Origin: Oscillospiraceae bacterium
GTDB taxonomy: Bacteria > Bacillota > Clostridia > Oscillospirales > Oscillospiraceae
Length of the DNA: 64,000 bases
Assembly (NCBI GenBank): GCA_017415425.1
Contig: JAFQGT010000002.1
Location: 1 to 64,000, forward strand
Direction: 5' to 3'
Of this stretch, positions 33,410-43,132 are shown piece by piece; within the stretch, counting starts at the first letter, position 1, and each line of letters begins with the position of its first letter. Both the position numbers and the translations under genes were made by a program. The notes under the pieces are model-generated. The model did not search any database and was not told the DNA's origin. It saw only the letters and a program-made list of their open reading frames with translations.

Positions 33410-36400
33410 TTATTTTGCTGCCTTTTTCTTCTTTGCGATCACCAATACGATCACTGCGACGATACAAACCGCAGCGGCCGCGATCACGATCCAAAGGGTC
33501 ATATCCATAGCAGGCATCGGAATTGCAGGCTCGGGAGGCTCCGTGGTGGGTTCCACATATTCCTGATCGGAAACGGTGATCTCTGTTTTAATAGTCTTGT
33601 GGATGTTGTTGGAAATCACGTGGATCCGCAACCCGGTGGTGCCGGCCTTCAGGCCGGTGATCAAACCGGTGTCGGAAACGGTGGCCACAGATTCATCGTC
33701 TACGAAGTAGCTTAGCACGCCCTCCAGATCGACCGGTGCGCCCTTGCCGTCTGTGGAGGTAACCTCCAGCTGGAAGGTCTGCTTCTGATCCAGCTCCACC
33801 TTCTGCACCGCAGTACGGCCGGTGATGGGCATCTTGGTCAGATTGGAGAAGAGTCTTGCTGCCTGGTTGTTCCGCAGGTTTTCATACTCTGCTTCCAAGC
33901 CGGCATTGTCAATGATCTTCTGCGCTTCCTCCGACCACTGATCGGCAGCCTCTTGAATATTGTTCTCCACTACTACGTTATCTGTTCCGCTGGAGTCAGG
34001 GCTGTTTCTATGATAATTGTTTCTGACCAGCAGGTTTCTGGAGCTGACTGCGGTATGGAGCCAGTATACATTCACAGGATCTGCCACATTGTTTTCCGCC
34101 ACCCAACCGGAAGCGCCGCTGTCAAAGTAGATGGCTGCCACCCGGTCACCCTGGTTCACAAAGTAGTTGCCGGACAGAACCATATTGCCGGCGGTATTGC
34201 CCGTAGTATAGAACGTACCGCAGTCGGCAACGTCATTAAAAATGGCATCGTGGACCAAGTTATCACAGATATTCATATTCTTCAGCACTGTGGGGAAGCG
34301 GTTGCCCCAGCCCAGACCGATATGGATACCGGTGTAGGGGATCCGGAAGATCTCATTGTGCAGAACGTCTATATCTGCGTAGAAGGTAATGCTGATAGCA
34401 GAGGAAGACTGATAGTCGATACCGATATCGTGGATGTAGTTGTTGATGATATCGCAGTTCTTGCCAATCCGCTTGATCTCGGTGGGATTGTGGTTGTTTA
34501 CATCTCTGCACCAGTCCGGCTCACCTACCTGGATGGCGATGCCGGAAATATCGAAGAAATGGTTACCCACGGTCATAGAGTTTCTGGTTGCATCGGTGAG
34601 CTTCAGCGCGGTGGTGCCGATTCTTGTAAAGGTGCACCCGGTAAAATCAATACCGTTGGCTCTTCTGACGCTGACTGCCGCATCGGCGTTCTCATCCGTT
34701 GCGCCGCAACCGCCATCACGGATGTAGTTGCTCTGCAGGCAGCTGTGTCCTTCACCGGAACTGGGCCGCAGCCAGGTAGCATCCGCAAAGGTGATGCCCT
34801 GGAAACGGATGTTCTGCACAGGATTGTCAAAGTCAGAACCGTGGACGGTCACAAGGCCTTCCTTCTCATCCCCGTCTTCATCCCAAACATCCAGCGCCGC
34901 AAGGGTCACGGTCGCCTGGGACATATCCTCAAATTCACGAGGCATATAGTAGAGCTTGTTGGCAGTATCATCCAAATACCACTCGCCGGGTTCGTCCAGA
35001 AGGATCAGGGCGTTTTCATACCACTTGATCATATCCATCCGAATATCCATATTGATCTCGCCAATGGTGGCATAGCCCCAGCCCGGCTGCTCCATAATCA
35101 GCTGTACTTTGCCCTTTTCGTCGGCTCTGATCTCCTCCACACTGACTCTCTGGTGTGCCCACAAGGTGATGTAGACGATCTCCAGATCCTCGGGGTTGGT
35201 AATATCCAGCAGTTCCGTATTTTGGCAGGTAATGCCGATCTTTGTGCTTTCCTCCATCAGGAAAACAGGGTCTATCAGATTGCCGGTGCTTCTGGCACGG
35301 GTGGCCCGGATATTGTCCACATAGACCTGCCTGGTGGCAGTTCCCGCAGGAACATCCGCCACATAGACACCTTCGATCTCGGATTCCGCAAACTCAGTAC
35401 CTGCAATGTGCATTGCGCCGCCGATGGTGGGATTTGCCCCCTCGGCTGCCTTGAACACTACAGAGTACAGATTGTTGCCGCCGTGGTTCTCATTCAATGC
35501 CAGCGCTTCCGTGCGATAGTAGTAACCATCCGCCAGGATCACTTCCACATTGCCGGTCATATTGGTCTTGTCAATACCTTCCAGAATTGCCAGTGCGCCC
35601 TCCAGTGTGGTGGGGGCATCTTCACCGGAGCCGTCACCGGTGCCGTCGGGAGACACATAAATAGTCTTTGTCACATCCGCTTTCTTTACGGTAACCGCTA
35701 TCTTCTTCTGCACCGTGGCATAGTCCACAGAAGAAATGGTGATTTCGGCCTGACCTTCTGCCACTGCATAGATCTCGCCCCACTCATCCATCGTTACCAC
35801 AGACTCATCGGAGGAGATCCACTGGGTAGCAGTAGCTCCGTCAAAGTCCAGTTCCAGCTTATGCTCTAACAGCAAATGGCCACCCACAGGCAGTTCCAGG
35901 GTTTCCGGAACGCCTGTAAATGTACCGGTCATTTCTTCATCCACGGTCACATTCAGCACTACAGGCGTCACGGACTCCATCGCGGGAGCGGCGGTGACGG
36001 TGGCTGTTCCGATGTTCACGCCGGTCATCACGCCGTTTTCATCCACCGTCAGCACAGAAGGATCGGAAGAAGCATAGGTCATCTCACAGGGTTTGGCTAC
36101 AGCCGGCGCAAATTGGGGCCGCAGCGCAAGGCTCTGATTCACACGCACGGTATAGTCGGTTTGCGCAAAGCTCACCTCAGAGGCATACGCGCTTCTATAG
36201 ATGGTCATATCGTCCACAGCGATCTTGGGCTGATTGGAGAAGTAAGCGCCCACGCTGACACGGTCTAACGTCATACCGGTCTTATCGGGATAGGGATCCT
36301 TGTCGGTAATCACATCCAGATTCAGTTCCTTGCCGTCCAGGTACAGCGCACAGGTATCCTCTTTCAGATTCACCACCATCGTCAGCTCATACCACTGTTC

Positions 36401-36946
36401 TGGATACAGGTCACGTGCTACCAGGTCCTTAAAATTCGCCTGAATGCTGAAGTATTTATAACTAATCGTATCGGTCCGCTTAATGGACAGCATAAGCGGT
36501 GTACCCCTGGCTTCCATCGCATTGTCGATACCGGAGTACAGGAATGTAGGCAGAACCGCTCCGGTGCAATCCACTTCGCACTTAAACCGGTAGCTCAGAA
36601 TGGCACTTTCTGTCTCCTCAAAGGCGTAACGGGCGTAATAGCCGGTACCGGAGGCCATAGACATCTCCTGATCCAGCATCAGCACCCGGTTGGAAGGATC
36701 CTCTTGATCCTCCACCACCTTCAGGTATGCTGCATCCGGGTCAGCCTTCTGGGTGACGGGATGCACTTCCCAACCCTCAGGCAGCTCACCGATGGGGTCT
36801 TCATTAAAGTCCAGATGAATGGGCTGCGACGGGTCGGTCTCAGCAGGCTCTGCCTGGGCGCAGAGCACACCGCCGCCTGTGCAAAGGATGCCAAACACCA
36901 TACACAGAGCAAGCAATGCGCTTAACAATCTTTTTGTGTTTTTCAT
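33410..36946 (-). CDS. Surface beta-helix protein with LamG-like and Ig-like modules
   Basis: 1178 aa, colinear paralogue of the 1193-aa protein at 24875. Signal peptide MKNTKRLLSALLALCMVFG, LamG-like module (about 42-255; HLDFNEDPIGELPEGW), Big_2 (DENGVMTGVNIGTATVT), an Ig-like module with LELPVGGHLLLEHKL, a beta-helix opening IYVSPDGTGDGS with RQVYVDNIRATRA, a C-terminal Big_2 (FVDDESVATVSDTGLITGL), a Pro/Glu linker, one membrane helix and KKKKAAK. No sortase motif. The beta-helix resembles GH141-like carbohydrate-active proteins, and the N-terminal sandwich domain fits glycan binding. It is separated from its relatives by the MoxR operon. Confidence 0.85.
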   Translation of the reverse strand: MKNTKRLLSALLALCMVFGILCTGGGVLCAQAEPAETDPSQPIHLDFNEDPIGELPEGWEVHPVTQKADPDAAYLKVVEDQEDPSNRVLMLDQEMSMASGTGYYARYAFEETESAILSYRFKCEVDCTGAVLPTFLYSGIDNAMEARGTPLMLSIKRTDTISYKYFSIQANFKDLVARDLYPEQWYELTMVVNLKEDTCALYLDGKELNLDVITDKDPYPDKTGMTLDRVSVGAYFSNQPKIAVDDMTIYRSAYASEVSFAQTDYTVRVNQSLALRPQFAPAVAKPCEMTYASSDPSVLTVDENGVMTGVNIGTATVTAAPAMESVTPVVLNVTVDEEMTGTFTGVPETLELPVGGHLLLEHKLELDFDGATATQWISSDESVVTMDEWGEIYAVAEGQAEITISSVDYATVQKKIAVTVKKADVTKTIYVSPDGTGDGSGEDAPTTLEGALAILEGIDKTNMTGNVEVILADGYYYRTEALALNENHGGNNLYSVVFKAAEGANPTIGGAMHIAGTEFAESEIEGVYVADVPAGTATRQVYVDNIRATRARSTGNLIDPVFLMEESTKIGITCQNTELLDITNPEDLEIVYITLWAHQRVSVEEIRADEKGKVQLIMEQPGWGYATIGEINMDIRMDMIKWYENALILLDEPGEWYLDDTANKLYYMPREFEDMSQATVTLAALDVWDEDGDEKEGLVTVHGSDFDNPVQNIRFQGITFADATWLRPSSGEGHSCLQSNYIRDGGCGATDENADAAVSVRRANGIDFTGCTFTRIGTTALKLTDATRNSMTVGNHFFDISGIAIQVGEPDWCRDVNNHNPTEIKRIGKNCDIINNYIHDIGIDYQSSSAISITFYADIDVLHNEIFRIPYTGIHIGLGWGNRFPTVLKNMNICDNLVHDAIFNDVADCGTFYTTGNTAGNMVLSGNYFVNQGDRVAAIYFDSGASGWVAENNVADPVNVYWLHTAVSSRNLLVRNNYHRNSPDSSGTDNVVVENNIQEAADQWSEEAQKIIDNAGLEAEYENLRNNQAARLFSNLTKMPITGRTAVQKVELDQKQTFQLEVTSTDGKGAPVDLEGVLSYFVDDESVATVSDTGLITGLKAGTTGLRIHVISNNIHKTIKTEITVSDQEYVEPTTEPPEPAIPMPAMDMTLWIVIAAAAVCIVAVIVLVIAKKKKAAK

Positions 36947-37139
36947 AGTCGCTTATTCCTTTCTTTCCGATCGGTTTCATAATCGCCAGTTTCCGCAACG
37001 GATTCTGTATTTTTGTATTTTAACAGAAAAGGGATTTTATTGCAATAACATCTCCCTGTTTTGATTTTTGAAAACAAAATTTCGTCGATGTTTCCAAATG
37101 GGTTCATTTGTTATTGGTTAAATTTCCCAACCCTAATTG

Positions 37140-38105
37140 TTAGTAACCCTGCTGTAAATTAATTTGATTATGCAGCGGAAGCCCTGCGGCATCTGCCAGA
37201 AGATTCTCCATAAATATCCGGATGATCTTCTCTCTTGTAATGGAGTTCTCCCCCCAGCTGATCCCGGAGACGTGGGGTGTCAAAATCACCTGCTCCATAA
37301 AACGCAGAGGATGCTCCGCAGGTAGCGGCTCCGGGTCTGTCACATCCAACACCGCGCCCCGTAGTCTTCCCTGCGTCAGCGCATCCGTCAGCGCCTGGGT
37401 ATCCACAACAAAACCCCGACCCACATTGACCAGCACTGCCCCGGATTTCATCATCCGGATCCGTTCTGCCGACAACATCTTCTTTGTAAAAGGCGTACCG
37501 GGCAGTGCCACGATCACAAGATCCGCCTGGGGTAACTGCTCATCCAAATAATCGGCTGTATAGCACAAATCAAAACAATCCGGTTTCTTCCGCCCGGTGC
37601 GACAGATTCCTACAGTGTACGCGCCGAAGGCCTTCAGCTTTTTGGCGGTTTCACTGCCGATGTTGCCTGTTCCCAGGATCAGCGCCCGCTTTCCCTCCAG
37701 CGTATCGTCCCCTGTCAGCAGTTGCCACTGACCTTTCTGCATCTGTTCTCGGTAGCGCCACAGGTTCTTGTACAGGCACAAAACTCCCGAAAGAATATGC
37801 TCCGAGATCACGCCGCCAAAGGCGCCGGAAGCGCCGGTTAATGTCTTGTCCTGCGGAAACGCGCCGGGAGAAGTATACTTGTTTGCCCCCGCCCAGGTCA
37901 TCTGCACCCACCGCAGGCGCTTCATTGTCCGCACTGTGTCCGGAACCGGTTCTCCAAACACCACATCAATCTCCGGCAGATCTGAACTGGCCAACATCGC
38001 CTGCTCAGAATCAAACCAAAATATTCTATCATCCGGTTGCAGCGCTGTACTGATCATCTGCCGCTCCCGGAATGTACATTCTTTTAGGATCGCAATATTT
38101 CTCAT
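37140..38105 (-). CDS. D-2-hydroxyacid dehydrogenase family protein
   Basis: About 321-aa NAD(P)-dependent reductase. Dinucleotide loop LILGTGNIGSETAKKL (about 130-145), catalytic Arg in VNVGRGFVVDTQAL, Glu in DPEPLPAEHP and His in LTPHVSGISWGE are all present and in the usual order. These enzymes interconvert 2-oxo and D-2-hydroxy acids; the substrate is not evident. The second of two adjacent ATGs is used, 7 nt after GGGAGGTGG; upstream in-frame ATG sites lack ribosome sites. Monocistronic as far as can be seen. Confidence 0.9.
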   Translation of the reverse strand: MRNIAILKECTFRERQMISTALQPDDRIFWFDSEQAMLASSDLPEIDVVFGEPVPDTVRTMKRLRWVQMTWAGANKYTSPGAFPQDKTLTGASGAFGGVISEHILSGVLCLYKNLWRYREQMQKGQWQLLTGDDTLEGKRALILGTGNIGSETAKKLKAFGAYTVGICRTGRKKPDCFDLCYTADYLDEQLPQADLVIVALPGTPFTKKMLSAERIRMMKSGAVLVNVGRGFVVDTQALTDALTQGRLRGAVLDVTDPEPLPAEHPLRFMEQVILTPHVSGISWGENSITREKIIRIFMENLLADAAGLPLHNQINLQQGY

Positions 38106-38166
38106 CATTGCCACCTCCCTGTTTGCTTTCATCATATACCCAGACCCGCGGGAAAGTCAATACGAA

Positions 38167-38196
38167 AGATGGCAGACACCTCGGTGTCTGCCATCT
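38167..38196 (-). terminator. Terminator of the GltS-like gene
   Basis: 14-bp perfect stem AGATGGCAGACACC / GGTGTCTGCCATCT with a 2-nt loop. T-runs flank it on both strands (GTTTTTATT rightward, CTTTCG leftward). Confidence 0.85.
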
Positions 38197-38200
38197 GTTT

Positions 38201-39631
38201 TTATTCTTCTTCCCAAATGATCTCGGGAATGTCTTGATAATGCTTACGGAAGATCTTCCGTCGGAACAAAAATACTGTGTAGATTACAAACAGCAGGAAG
38301 AAAATGCCGCAGGCAATGCAGGCGTTCCGGAAGGAGCTGCCTGCAAAGTTCAGCAAGAACAATAGCGGTGCGATCATCACCATCGCCGGGAAATTGGACA
38401 GCACATACAGGCTGGAAGTAGGGGCCTTCAGACCCGGATCGATCTCCTTCATTAATATCACGCCATTGGAGGCCGTGCCGGTGAGTGTGCCGAAGCTCAT
38501 CAGGAAAAATTCGTGCTCAAAGCCCTTGAAGCAGTTCTTGGCAACCTTACGGATATACGCATAAGTCACCACGCCACCCAAAACGCTCAGCACCACAATC
38601 GGCAGAATATAATTTTTGATATCGTTGATCTCGATGGCAGCCACACCGGCCACGATCATCAAATCAAAGGCAAAACCGGAGATCCGATCCATTTGGTAAT
38701 TGTTGATGTAGCCTCGGTGCATCAGATTTTTCTTTCTGAGCAGTTTCACGCCTGCCTTAATCACCATCGCGGTCAAGGACGCCCACAGAAAGTTGAATCC
38801 CCAAGCGATGCTGTTGAGGAAGCCGGACAGACTGCCCAGCAGGTACATAAATCCAAAGGCCAGTGCATAAGCCAGCGCCACAAATCCCATCTGAAGGGAG
38901 AACTTATCCACGGACTCGTTGTCGGGGATCTCATTTTCTTCCTCCTGCCGGCTGTTTTCCTCGCTCTTCTCGTGTTGGCGGATACGCAAAGTGCCGCGGC
39001 GCTTGCAGATATTGATGTAGAACACGCCACAGACCGATGCCACCAAGAAGCCGATGGAAGACAAAGACAAACCGTAGCTTCCGTTTCCGGCAAACAGGGT
39101 CGCCGGGGTATTGGTAAAGTTCACATCCCAAGTAAGGGCGTTTCCGGGTCCCTGTCCGTAAGCCAGCGGCAGAATCAAACCGCAGATATAAGAAATTACC
39201 CGGCTTCCGTTCCGGGTCAGCAAAAACAGCACGATCGTGATTCCCAGACCCAAAAAGGCCTGCAGCATATAGGTGCCGCCCTGCAACGCACCGAACTCCA
39301 CCACTTGGGTTTTATTGGTTTTCACTGTACTCTTCTGTGTCCGCATTGTCATAGCAGCAAAGCCGATGGCAAGACAGTGATAAGTGATGACCTGCATCAT
39401 ACGGTTATCCACCAAAACAAAATCAAACTGCTTGGCCACCAGATTCGCAACCAGCAGCAGTGTACCGCCCAGCAGTGCCGAGGGGATCAGACACTTGCGA
39501 AATACAGGAATGGTCCTGCGGAGAACATTTCCCGCCAACATACACAGCAGCAACAGGCCCAACTGTACCATAAAGGCCCAGACCTGTCCGTAATTTGCCA
39601 TAGTAAAATCCCAATTCATTGTTGGTTCCAT
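38201..39631 (-). CDS. Sodium/glutamate symporter (GltS)-like carrier
   Basis: 476 aa with about ten to twelve hydrophobic segments in two halves separated by a charged cytoplasmic loop (about 210-235; RIRQHEKSEENSRQEEENE). GltS-family landmarks include KCLIPSALLGGTLLL, the discriminating ILPLAYGQGPGNAL, GNGSYGLSLSSIGFLVASV and, in the second half, SFGTLTGTASNGVILMKE. It probably takes up an acidic amino acid with sodium. A promoter is at 39680-39708. Confidence 0.8.
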   Translation of the reverse strand: MEPTMNWDFTMANYGQVWAFMVQLGLLLLCMLAGNVLRRTIPVFRKCLIPSALLGGTLLLVANLVAKQFDFVLVDNRMMQVITYHCLAIGFAAMTMRTQKSTVKTNKTQVVEFGALQGGTYMLQAFLGLGITIVLFLLTRNGSRVISYICGLILPLAYGQGPGNALTWDVNFTNTPATLFAGNGSYGLSLSSIGFLVASVCGVFYINICKRRGTLRIRQHEKSEENSRQEEENEIPDNESVDKFSLQMGFVALAYALAFGFMYLLGSLSGFLNSIAWGFNFLWASLTAMVIKAGVKLLRKKNLMHRGYINNYQMDRISGFAFDLMIVAGVAAIEINDIKNYILPIVVLSVLGGVVTYAYIRKVAKNCFKGFEHEFFLMSFGTLTGTASNGVILMKEIDPGLKAPTSSLYVLSNFPAMVMIAPLLFLLNFAGSSFRNACIACGIFFLLFVIYTVFLFRRKIFRKHYQDIPEIIWEEE

Positions 39632-39679
39632 AGAAAATCCTCCTGCTTGTTTCCTTTATCAGTAGGTTTTACATATTAT

Positions 39680-39708
39680 ATATTAAAGAAAAATCGGCTT
39701 TATGTCAA
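39680..39708 (-). promoter_or_regulatory. Promoter of the GltS-like gene
   Basis: Minus strand TTGACA (39703-39708), 17 bp, TAATAT (39680-39685). Confidence 0.7.
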
Positions 39709-39721
39709 TTATTGGTGAAAT

Positions 39722-39750
39722 CCCCGCCCTGGCAGCGCTGCCCGGGCGGG
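39722..39750 (-). terminator. GC-rich hairpin after the PHP phosphatase gene
   Basis: CCCGCCC / GGGCGGG stem enclosing the palindrome GGCAGCGCTGCC, about 50 bp past the stop. The T-run is short, so termination is likely but not certain. Confidence 0.55.
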
Positions 39751-39797
39751 ATTATCCCTTGACGCAGTATTATGGATTGATTCCTACCAGTTCGTTT

Positions 39798-40625
39798 TTA
39801 CAAAGGGACAGCCACAAACCCTTCCTTTGTAAGGATGTACTTTTCTGTGTAGCCGCATTCCCTCAGCAGCTGTGCCGCTGTTTCAAATCCACAATCTATA
39901 TATCGAACGTCGTGACAATCGGAGGTGATCACCGCGCCGAAGCCCAGCCGCTTCAGTTCTTTCACCACAAAGGGGTCGGGGTAAGGGGTGGTGCGGTATC
40001 CCCGGGCGATCGCTCCGGTATTGACCTCAAAGTAAGGGATCTTCCCCGCCAGCGCTTCTGCTGCCTCAATGGCGGCATTGCGGTAGGCCTTATCTTGTGT
40101 ATCGAACAGCATTACTGTATCCCGGTGCTTGGTCACCATATCAAAATGACCCAGGATCTGAAAATTCCCATACTCCGGCAAGGTGGCCAGCTGCCGGAAA
40201 TAGGTGGTGGCAAAGGCCATACCGTCACCGTCAAAATAAGTATCCACAATGCGCTGGTATTTAGCGGCGGAGCCATCAAACTCCACATCCACCCCATCGA
40301 TCTTTAGTCCGTGGATAGATCCGATCATATAGTCAAAGCCCTCCGGCTTCAAGGGAGAGGCAAAGTCATACTCCAGACCACAGAAAATTTCGATCCGGTC
40401 GGCATACTTTTGCTGCAAAAGCCGGATCTCCTGCTGATACTCCTTTGTCTGTTCAGGACTCATACAGTAATCCGGGCAGACCGGGTAGCTATAGGGGGTA
40501 TAGCAATGGCTGGAAAAGCCGATTGCGCCGAAGTTCTTTTCAATGGCTGCCTGCACGATTTGCTCCGGGGTGTTCTTTCCGTCGCAATAAGTTGTATGCT
40601 GATGCAGATTCTGCAGAGGGTTCAT
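39798..40625 (-). CDS. PHP-family histidinol-phosphatase-like protein
   Basis: About 275-aa metallophosphoesterase. It begins MNPLQNLHQHTTYCDGKNTPEQ, with the HxH metal motif, continues IGFSSHCYTP, GLEYDFAS, GSIHGLKID, LGHFDMVTKH and ends with VITSDCHDVRYIDCG; these histidines and acids form the trinuclear PHP site. Closest to HisK-type histidinol phosphatases (histidine biosynthesis), but no his genes are nearby. The ATG with AAAGGAG is used; an open extension of 52 codons upstream lies across the promoter and is discarded. Confidence 0.85.
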   Translation of the reverse strand: MNPLQNLHQHTTYCDGKNTPEQIVQAAIEKNFGAIGFSSHCYTPYSYPVCPDYCMSPEQTKEYQQEIRLLQQKYADRIEIFCGLEYDFASPLKPEGFDYMIGSIHGLKIDGVDVEFDGSAAKYQRIVDTYFDGDGMAFATTYFRQLATLPEYGNFQILGHFDMVTKHRDTVMLFDTQDKAYRNAAIEAAEALAGKIPYFEVNTGAIARGYRTTPYPDPFVVKELKRLGFGAVITSDCHDVRYIDCGFETAAQLLRECGYTEKYILTKEGFVAVPL

Positions 40626-40656
40626 AGTCGTGCTCCTTTGGAGATTCCTTGGGCTT

Positions 40657-40685
40657 ATTATAGCTTGCTGTTCCGCTAAATGCAA
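40657..40685 (-). promoter_or_regulatory. Promoter of the PHP phosphatase gene
   Basis: Minus strand TTGCAT (40680-40685), 17 bp, perfect TATAAT (40657-40662). Confidence 0.75.
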
Positions 40686-40705
40686 CCGTTCATCCCGGAT
40701 TTTCC

Positions 40706-40733
40706 TTGCATTTACCCCAAAATATGGTATGAT
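40706..40733 (+). promoter_or_regulatory. Promoter of the MATE gene
   Basis: TTGCAT (40706-40711), 16 bp, TATGAT (40728-40733); divergent from the phosphatase promoter. Confidence 0.7.
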
Positions 40734-40772
40734 AGCAGGAAATAAAACGCACTGTATCACAGGGAGTAGGCT

Positions 40773-42113
40773 ATGAATCAAACCTTAAATATGACCCAGG
40801 GATCTCCCCTGCGACTACTGTTCCGGTTTGCCCTGCCGCTGATGTTCGGCAACATCTTCCAGCAGCTCTATACGGTGGTAGACACCGCCATTGTAGGCCA
40901 GGGTGTGGGTATGGATGCCCTGGCGGCGCTGGGAGGGGTGGATTGGCTTAATTGGATGATGCTGGGTATCATCCAGGGCTTTACCCAGGGTTTCTGTGTC
41001 CGGATCGCCCAAAAATTCGGCGAGGGTGACCAAAAGGGTCTGCAAACCTTTATGGGACAATCTGCACTGCTTGCCGCGGCGCTGGCGGTTGTGTGTCTGC
41101 TGGTAGGGCAGCTGAGCCTGCCCCTTTTCTTGAAGCTACTGCGGGCGCCTGGGGAGCTTGCGCCCATCGCAACCCTTTACACCCGGATCATTATGGTGGG
41201 TCTGCCGTCGGTGATGTTTTATAACTACTGTTCCTCTGCCCTGCGGGCAGTGGGAGACAGCAAGACCCCCTTGGTAGCGATGGCCGCCGCCTCCATCACC
41301 AATATCGTGTTGGATCTTTTGGCGGTGTTTGTACTGAACTGGGGTGTGGCTGGCGCAGCTGCCGCCACTGTCTTTTCCCAGCTACTGGCAGGCTGCATCT
41401 GCCTGTTGAAGATTCTGCGGACACCTCTGCTGCGGTTCTCCAAGGAAGATCTGCGGCCTAAGCAAAAGGCTATCCGGAATCTTATGGGCATCGGAACCCC
41501 TTCCGCCGCCAAGAATCTGGTGATTGCTCTGGGCGGTATGGCGGTAACTTCCGTGGTCAACGGCTTCGGCACTGCCTTTATCGCCGGCTTCACAGCCACC
41601 AACAAACTTTACGGCTTGCTGGAGATCGCTGCCCTATCCTACGGCTATGCCATCACCACCTATGTGGGTCAAAATTACGGCGCCGGGCGCTTTGACCGGA
41701 TCAAAGCCGGTATGAAATCCGCCACGCTTCTGGCATTGGCCACCGCGGTAGTGATCGCAGCTTTGATGTTCTTGCTGGGCAGACCCATCACTCTGCTGTT
41801 TATCTCTTCGGAAGATCCGGCGCTTGTGACCCAGGCAGCCAACACCGCCTACCGTTATCTGTGCGTGATGGCCGGGTGTCTTCCGGTGCTGTATATGCTC
41901 TACCTGTACCTGTCCGCACTGCAGGGGCTGGGGGATACGGTGCGACCTATGAACGCCGGTATTTTGGAGCTGGTGCTGCGGATCTGCATTGCACTGCTAG
42001 TGGGATACACCGGCTATGCCAACGGCATTTTCGGTGCGGAAGCCGCCGCATGGATCGGCTCTGCTGCTTATCTTCTGTACCACTACAAAAAGCGGATTCG
42101 CCGGGAATATTAA
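40773..42113 (+). CDS. MATE-family efflux transporter
   Basis: 446 aa, about twelve membrane helices in two similar halves. Typical MATE features: PLMFGNIFQQLYTVVDTAIVGQ near the N-terminus, ALRAVGDSKTPLVAM at the end of the first half, and ALSYGYAITTYVGQNYGAGRFDRIKAGM-type sequence opening the second half, with ALQGLGDTVRPM near the end. It should expel cationic drugs or metabolites using a sodium or proton gradient. Start after GGGAGTAGGCT. Own promoter and terminator, so monocistronic. Confidence 0.93.
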   Translation: MNQTLNMTQGSPLRLLFRFALPLMFGNIFQQLYTVVDTAIVGQGVGMDALAALGGVDWLNWMMLGIIQGFTQGFCVRIAQKFGEGDQKGLQTFMGQSALLAAALAVVCLLVGQLSLPLFLKLLRAPGELAPIATLYTRIIMVGLPSVMFYNYCSSALRAVGDSKTPLVAMAAASITNIVLDLLAVFVLNWGVAGAAAATVFSQLLAGCICLLKILRTPLLRFSKEDLRPKQKAIRNLMGIGTPSAAKNLVIALGGMAVTSVVNGFGTAFIAGFTATNKLYGLLEIAALSYGYAITTYVGQNYGAGRFDRIKAGMKSATLLALATAVVIAALMFLLGRPITLLFISSEDPALVTQAANTAYRYLCVMAGCLPVLYMLYLYLSALQGLGDTVRPMNAGILELVLRICIALLVGYTGYANGIFGAEAAAWIGSAAYLLYHYKKRIRREY

Positions 42114-42124
42114 GTAAAAACAAA

Positions 42125-42155
42125 GGCGTTGCCGAACATTCGGCAGCGCCCTTTT
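42125..42155 (+). terminator. Terminator of the MATE gene
   Basis: 12-bp stem (one G-T pair) GGCGTTGCCGAA / TTCGGCAGCGCC followed by CTTTTT. It also faces the end of the leftward amidohydrolase gene. Confidence 0.85.
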
Positions 42156-42158
42156 TGA

Positions 42159-43010
42159 TCAAAACTTTCTCTGTATGACCGCTGTGCCTTCTTGCAGGTG
42201 GGTCTCCTCCACCCCTGCCCGGGCCAACCATTCTTCTTCCGTTTGGCTGCAGTGGGGTACTGCCCAGGCACCGGCATCGGTGCCGGGTGCCAGCAGGCCG
42301 CCCATCGCTCGGAAGTCTGCAATATTTGCAAGGGTGCTGTCCAGAATCTTTTCCACCGTTTCATTGGGGAAACGGCCCTTCCCCAACAGATTTCCAATGG
42401 TGGATACAGTAGGCACCCACACCGTTCCCGCTTCTTTCATTGCCCATAGGGACTCCGGGTGCAGATACCCGCCGTGCTCCACAGAATCCACCCCCGCCTC
42501 CGCGGCAAACAGCACTGTGTCTGCCCCGTTGGCGTGGGCCATCACGGCCATTCCTTCCTGGTGGGCGATATGGATCATTTCACGGATCTCCTCCAGAGGC
42601 AGTCCCTCCTGGGTCAGCATCCTGTAGGAATGAAAATCCATCAGTCCCGAGATCATAATCTTGATAAAATCGCCACCGGCGCGCTGGGTCTTTACCACCA
42701 AATCCGCGTACTGTCGCAGATTTTCAAATCCTGTTCCGATGAACATTCCATAATGCCCCATTTTACAAAGAGGCGACAGTGGCGTCCGGTAGGTGATGCC
42801 GTACTCCCCTGCCAGTTCTCTTGCCCGACTGCCTGCGCCCCAGCGGTCACCGCCGTCCCGCAGATAGGTATAGCCCTGATCCCGGTAGGCAGACAGCACC
42901 CGCCGGATAAATCCATCGTCAGGGACACCTCTGTGACGGTCTATGGCCTGTTTCCAATCAACGCCGTCTAATATCATATGAATATGGCAATCTACAGGCA
43001 ATCCGGTCAC
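42159..43010 (-). CDS. Metal-dependent amidohydrolase
   Basis: About 283 aa. Metal-binding DCHIHM near the N-terminus, DFIKIMISG (position of the bridging Lys), AVMAHANGADT, GVDSVEHGGYL and APGTDAG, in the order of imidazolonepropionase/prolidase-type amidohydrolases. It is shorter than most members and lacks the usual N-terminal beta-sandwich, so it is a minimal TIM-barrel form. Substrate unknown. The start is GTG directly after AAAGGAA; a TTG three codons inside is better spaced and may be the true start. Isolated gene between convergent MATE and divergent ABC operon. Confidence 0.75.
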   Translation of the reverse strand: MTGLPVDCHIHMILDGVDWKQAIDRHRGVPDDGFIRRVLSAYRDQGYTYLRDGGDRWGAGSRARELAGEYGITYRTPLSPLCKMGHYGMFIGTGFENLRQYADLVVKTQRAGGDFIKIMISGLMDFHSYRMLTQEGLPLEEIREMIHIAHQEGMAVMAHANGADTVLFAAEAGVDSVEHGGYLHPESLWAMKEAGTVWVPTVSTIGNLLGKGRFPNETVEKILDSTLANIADFRAMGGLLAPGTDAGAWAVPHCSQTEEEWLARAGVEETHLQEGTAVIQRKF

Positions 43011-43066
43011 TTCCTTTCTTCATTCTTTTAAATTATACATAATTTGTAAACTTTTTTCAATTGCTC

Positions 43067-43094
43067 TTGCAATCTTTATGGTGTTTTGTAAAAT
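43067..43094 (+). promoter_or_regulatory. Promoter of the ABC exporter operon
   Basis: TTGCAA (43067-43072), 16 bp, TAAAAT (43089-43094), about 40 bp before the GTG start. Confidence 0.6.
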
Positions 43095-43132
43095 AATATA
43101 TTAGTAGTATTATCCCAAAGGAGGAACACGCA

